Origin: an uncultured Alphaproteobacteria bacterium
GTDB taxonomy: Bacteria; Pseudomonadota; Alphaproteobacteria; CAAHEQ01; UBA3637
Assembly (NCBI GenBank): GCA_937935995.1
Contig: CALGXF010000044.1
Location: 1 to 8,242, forward strand
DNA: 8,242 nt
Reading direction: 5' to 3'
Part shown: positions 6,492 to 8,242 of the stretch, piece after piece
Layout: the number at the start of each line of letters is the position of its first letter
How positions within the stretch are numbered: the stretch's first letter is position 1
Made by a program: the position numbers and the translations under genes
Notes under the pieces: model-generated
Databases searched by the model: none
Told to the model about the DNA's origin: nothing
The model's input: only the letters and a program-made list of their open reading frames with translations

Positions 6492-7688
6492 CTATTTTTC
6501 CAAGACCTTGACGCCCGGCAACTGTTTGCCTTCCGTCCATTCCAAGAAAGCGCCGCCGGCTGCCGACACATATGTCAGATCAGCTTTAACGCCTGCTTTT
6601 TTCAAGGAAGAAACCGTATCGCCGCCGCCGGCAACAGAAGTCAACTTGCCTTCTTTAGTCAGTTCGGCAACAGCTTCGGCAATGGCATTGGTAGCCGTGT
6701 CAAACGGTTTGATTTCAAACGCTCCGACCGGACCGTTCCAAATCAATGTCTTGCACTTTTTAATCACGTCAATGAATTCTTGTGTGGATTTGGGTCCGAT
6801 ATCCGGATAAATTTTATTTTCCGGTAACGCATCAACGTCCGCGTAACGTGCAGGTTGACCTTCTGCAAATTCATCAACCCACATCAAATCCACCGGCAAA
6901 ATGATTTGACAGGAACCGGCATTGTCCAAAATGTGTTTGGCCGTATCCAGCATACCTGTTTCCACCATGGCTTTATCGCCCATTTTGTAGCCTTTGGCCG
7001 CCAAGAACGTGTTGGCCATTGCGCCGCCGATTAACAAATAATCGACTTTTTTGACCAAGTTGCCCAGTAAATCCAATTTTGTGGAAATTTTGGAACCGCC
7101 GACAATTGCGGCAACCGGGTGTTCCGGATTTTCTAAAGCTTTGTCCAAAGCGTCTAATTCTTCTTGCATCAGACGGCCAGCCGCTTTAACCGGAACAAAA
7201 GCTGCCATGCCGGCAGTCGAAGCATGCGCCCGGTGAGCGGTTGAAAAAGCGTCATCAACATAGATATCGACATTTTCGGCCAATGCTTTGCTGAAATCTT
7301 CATCATTTTTTTCTTCGCCCGGGTAAAACCGCAGGTTTTCCAATAAAATGATGTCGCCGTCGTTCATGCCGGCGATGGCGGATTGGACTTTTTCACCCAT
7401 GCAGTCATCAATAAACGTGACTTTTTTACCTGATGCTTTTTCCAGTTCCGGCGCAATGAAAGCCAAAGAAAATTCCGGTTTCTTTTCGCCGTCCGGCCGC
7501 CCGAAGTGAGACGCTACAACAACTTTTGCGCCTTTATTCGCCAATTCATTCATCGTTGGAACAAACCGGTCAATCCGGGTTGTGTCAGTAACTTTGCCTT
7601 CTTTGGCCGGGACGTTCAAGTCCGCGCGCACAAAAACGACTTTGTCTTTGACATCTTTTAAATCATCAAGTGTGTTAAATTTAGACAT
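6492..7688 (-). CDS. pgk: Phosphoglycerate kinase
   Basis: This 398-residue glycolytic enzyme interconverts 1,3-bisphosphoglycerate plus ADP and 3-phosphoglycerate plus ATP in the cytoplasm. Length and motifs are those of a complete bacterial PGK: RADLNVP at 21-27 and R38 for substrate binding, SHFGRP at 60-65, ENLRFYPGEEKN at 117-128, DDAFSTAHRAHAST at 145-158, GGSKISTK at 197-204, GGAMANTF at 221-228, the nucleotide-site region WNGPVGAFE at 317-325, GGGDTV at 354-359 and the C-terminal SAAGGAFLEW. The HFGRP form is common in alphaproteobacteria. The start ATG (7686-7688) has AAGAGGA four bases upstream (complement of 7693-7699), which overlaps the stop codon of the small secreted-protein gene, so pgk is probably cotranscribed with that gene. 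The usual gap and fba neighbours are absent here. Confidence 0.98.
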   Translation of the reverse strand: MSKFNTLDDLKDVKDKVVFVRADLNVPAKEGKVTDTTRIDRFVPTMNELANKGAKVVVASHFGRPDGEKKPEFSLAFIAPELEKASGKKVTFIDDCMGEKVQSAIAGMNDGDIILLENLRFYPGEEKNDEDFSKALAENVDIYVDDAFSTAHRAHASTAGMAAFVPVKAAGRLMQEELDALDKALENPEHPVAAIVGGSKISTKLDLLGNLVKKVDYLLIGGAMANTFLAAKGYKMGDKAMVETGMLDTAKHILDNAGSCQIILPVDLMWVDEFAEGQPARYADVDALPENKIYPDIGPKSTQEFIDVIKKCKTLIWNGPVGAFEIKPFDTATNAIAEAVAELTKEGKLTSVAGGGDTVSSLKKAGVKADLTYVSAAGGAFLEWTEGKQLPGVKVLEK

Positions 7689-7697
7689 TCTATCCTC

Positions 7698-8009
7698 TTA
7701 TTGTGGTCTTTTGAGTTCAATAGACGGCGTATTATCCATGCAGTCATATTCGATGACGACATTGTTCGCCAGTTTTTCTTGGCGCAGATCCCGTTCGGTC
7801 GCCATGCAGCTTTCGGCGCTGATGAAGTCGACTTCATAGGTGTATGTGCCGTTTTCAATTTCAGCAGAAACGCCTTTGGCATCCCGCAAAGCATCTCCCA
7901 ACGTTTTGTGGACATAATCTGCATCACGCATAAAATCTTTGCTGGACAAAGCGTAAGCGCTGGAACTGATAAGTACAATTGAACATACGGTTAATAATAA
8001 AGTTTTCAT
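7698..8009 (-). CDS. Small secreted protein with two cysteines, function unknown
   Basis: This 103-residue protein is not recognised. It begins with a typical Sec signal peptide: MKT, a hydrophobic core to about residue 15, then SSSAYA with likely cleavage after A20. The mature part of about 83 residues is hydrophilic and carries exactly two cysteines, C68 and C90, which could form one disulfide after export to the periplasm. The start ATG (8007-8009) is preceded by AAGGGGA (GGGG is the complement of 8017-8020) at 7-nt spacing. The frame stays open upstream to the window edge, but the signal peptide and ribosome site both argue for this start. The stop codon lies 9 nt before pgk and is part of the pgk ribosome site. 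Confidence 0.78.
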   Translation of the reverse strand: MKTLLLTVCSIVLISSSAYALSSKDFMRDADYVHKTLGDALRDAKGVSAEIENGTYTYEVDFISAESCMATERDLRQEKLANNVVIEYDCMDNTPSIELKRPQ

Positions 8010-8050
8010 TTTATTTCCCCTTTTAGAAATGTTGCCATTTCCTTTTCGCC

Positions 8051-8080
8051 ATATTAGATGGAAAATCATAAAAAGTGCAA
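8051..8080 (-). promoter_or_regulatory. Probable promoter for the small secreted-protein gene and pgk
   Basis: On the minus strand TTGCAC (complement of 8075-8080) is followed after 18 nt by TAATAT (complement of 8051-8056). The predicted transcript would have a leader of roughly 35 nt carrying the ribosome site of the small secreted protein. The -35 is only a partial match, so this is a moderate call. Confidence 0.45.
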
Positions 8081-8225
8081 GTGAAAAATGCGTTTTATTC
8101 ATTTCCGTCAGGCGCACGAAATCGAAAAGAAAATGATTTTGCGGATAAACCGCCCCCTTAAAGCACGCCATAACAAGAATATGGACAGAAAAGAAAAAGG
8201 AAGCAACATAGCCAAAAGAATTTGC

Positions 8226-8242
8226 TTGACAGATGTTGGGGG
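8226..8242 (+). promoter_or_regulatory. Truncated promoter: TTGACA -35 followed by a G run at the window edge
   Basis: A perfect TTGACA lies at 8226-8231, followed by GATGTT and then five G (8238-8242) at which the window ends. The arrangement mirrors the HD-gene promoter, where TTGACA is followed after 7 nt by a G run. The -10 and the gene it would drive lie beyond the edge, so this is only half a promoter. The rest of the interval 8081-8225 has no gene I can support; it holds a small GCGG/CCGC hairpin at 8141-8153 without a T-run. Confidence 0.4.

Noticed and set aside
8141..8153. GCGG-ATAAA-CCGC hairpin
   Set aside because: The stem is only 4 bp and no T-run follows on either strand, so it is not a terminator or a recognisable regulatory element.
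8010..8240. Upstream extension of the small secreted protein (frame open to the window edge, ATG at 8171)
   Set aside because: The extension would bury a clear signal peptide and ribosome site inside the protein, and the region also contains a promoter-like sequence.
8181..8242. Plus-strand open frame from ATG 8181 to the window end
   Set aside because: About 20 codons only, no ribosome site, and it runs through a TTGACA box; it cannot be supported as a gene from what is visible.

Overview
The window looks like chromosomal DNA from an uncultured, moderately AT-rich bacterium. The phosphoglycerate kinase reads as an alphaproteobacterial type (HFGRP motif, DLNVP, overall wording). Together with QueH and several lineage-specific unknown genes this points to a host-associated or gut alphaproteobacterium. 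The placement is inference from protein character; no phylogeny was run. I see no mobile elements, CRISPR arrays, tRNA or rRNA.

Layout, left to right. (1) 155-1428, plus strand: a class I SAM methyltransferase whose stop overlaps the start of a YbaK/EbsC-type aminoacyl-tRNA deacylase. (2) 1386-2573, minus strand: an AraJ-like DHA1 major facilitator exporter whose 3' end runs 43 bp into the deacylase gene. (3) 2574-2704: a divergent intergenic region holding a TTGACA -35, a 12-G run, and a TAATAT -10. (4) 2705-3868, plus strand: an HD-domain metal-dependent phosphohydrolase of unknown substrate, followed by a clear intrinsic terminator. (5) 3925-6431, plus strand: a TTGACA promoter and a three-gene operon. 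Its first two genes are unrecognised proteins that look like diverged paralogues of each other; the third is epoxyqueuosine reductase QueH. (6) 6431-8009, minus strand: a small secreted two-cysteine protein followed by phosphoglycerate kinase pgk, ending in a terminator placed between pgk and queH. (7) 8010-8242: intergenic DNA with a probable minus-strand promoter for the small protein and, at the extreme right edge, a second TTGACA followed by a G run that the window cuts off.

The most interesting signal is the 12-G homopolymer sitting exactly between the -35 and -10 of the HD-protein promoter. The spacer is 7 nt plus the number of G, so 12 G gives 19 nt and 10 G would give the optimal 17 nt. 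This is the architecture of phase-variable promoters such as neisserial porA, where slipped-strand mispairing tunes transcription. The window ends in a similar TTGACA plus G-run arrangement, which raises the possibility that the design recurs in this genome. The second point of interest is the pair of unknown paralogous proteins co-transcribed with a queuosine-synthesis gene.
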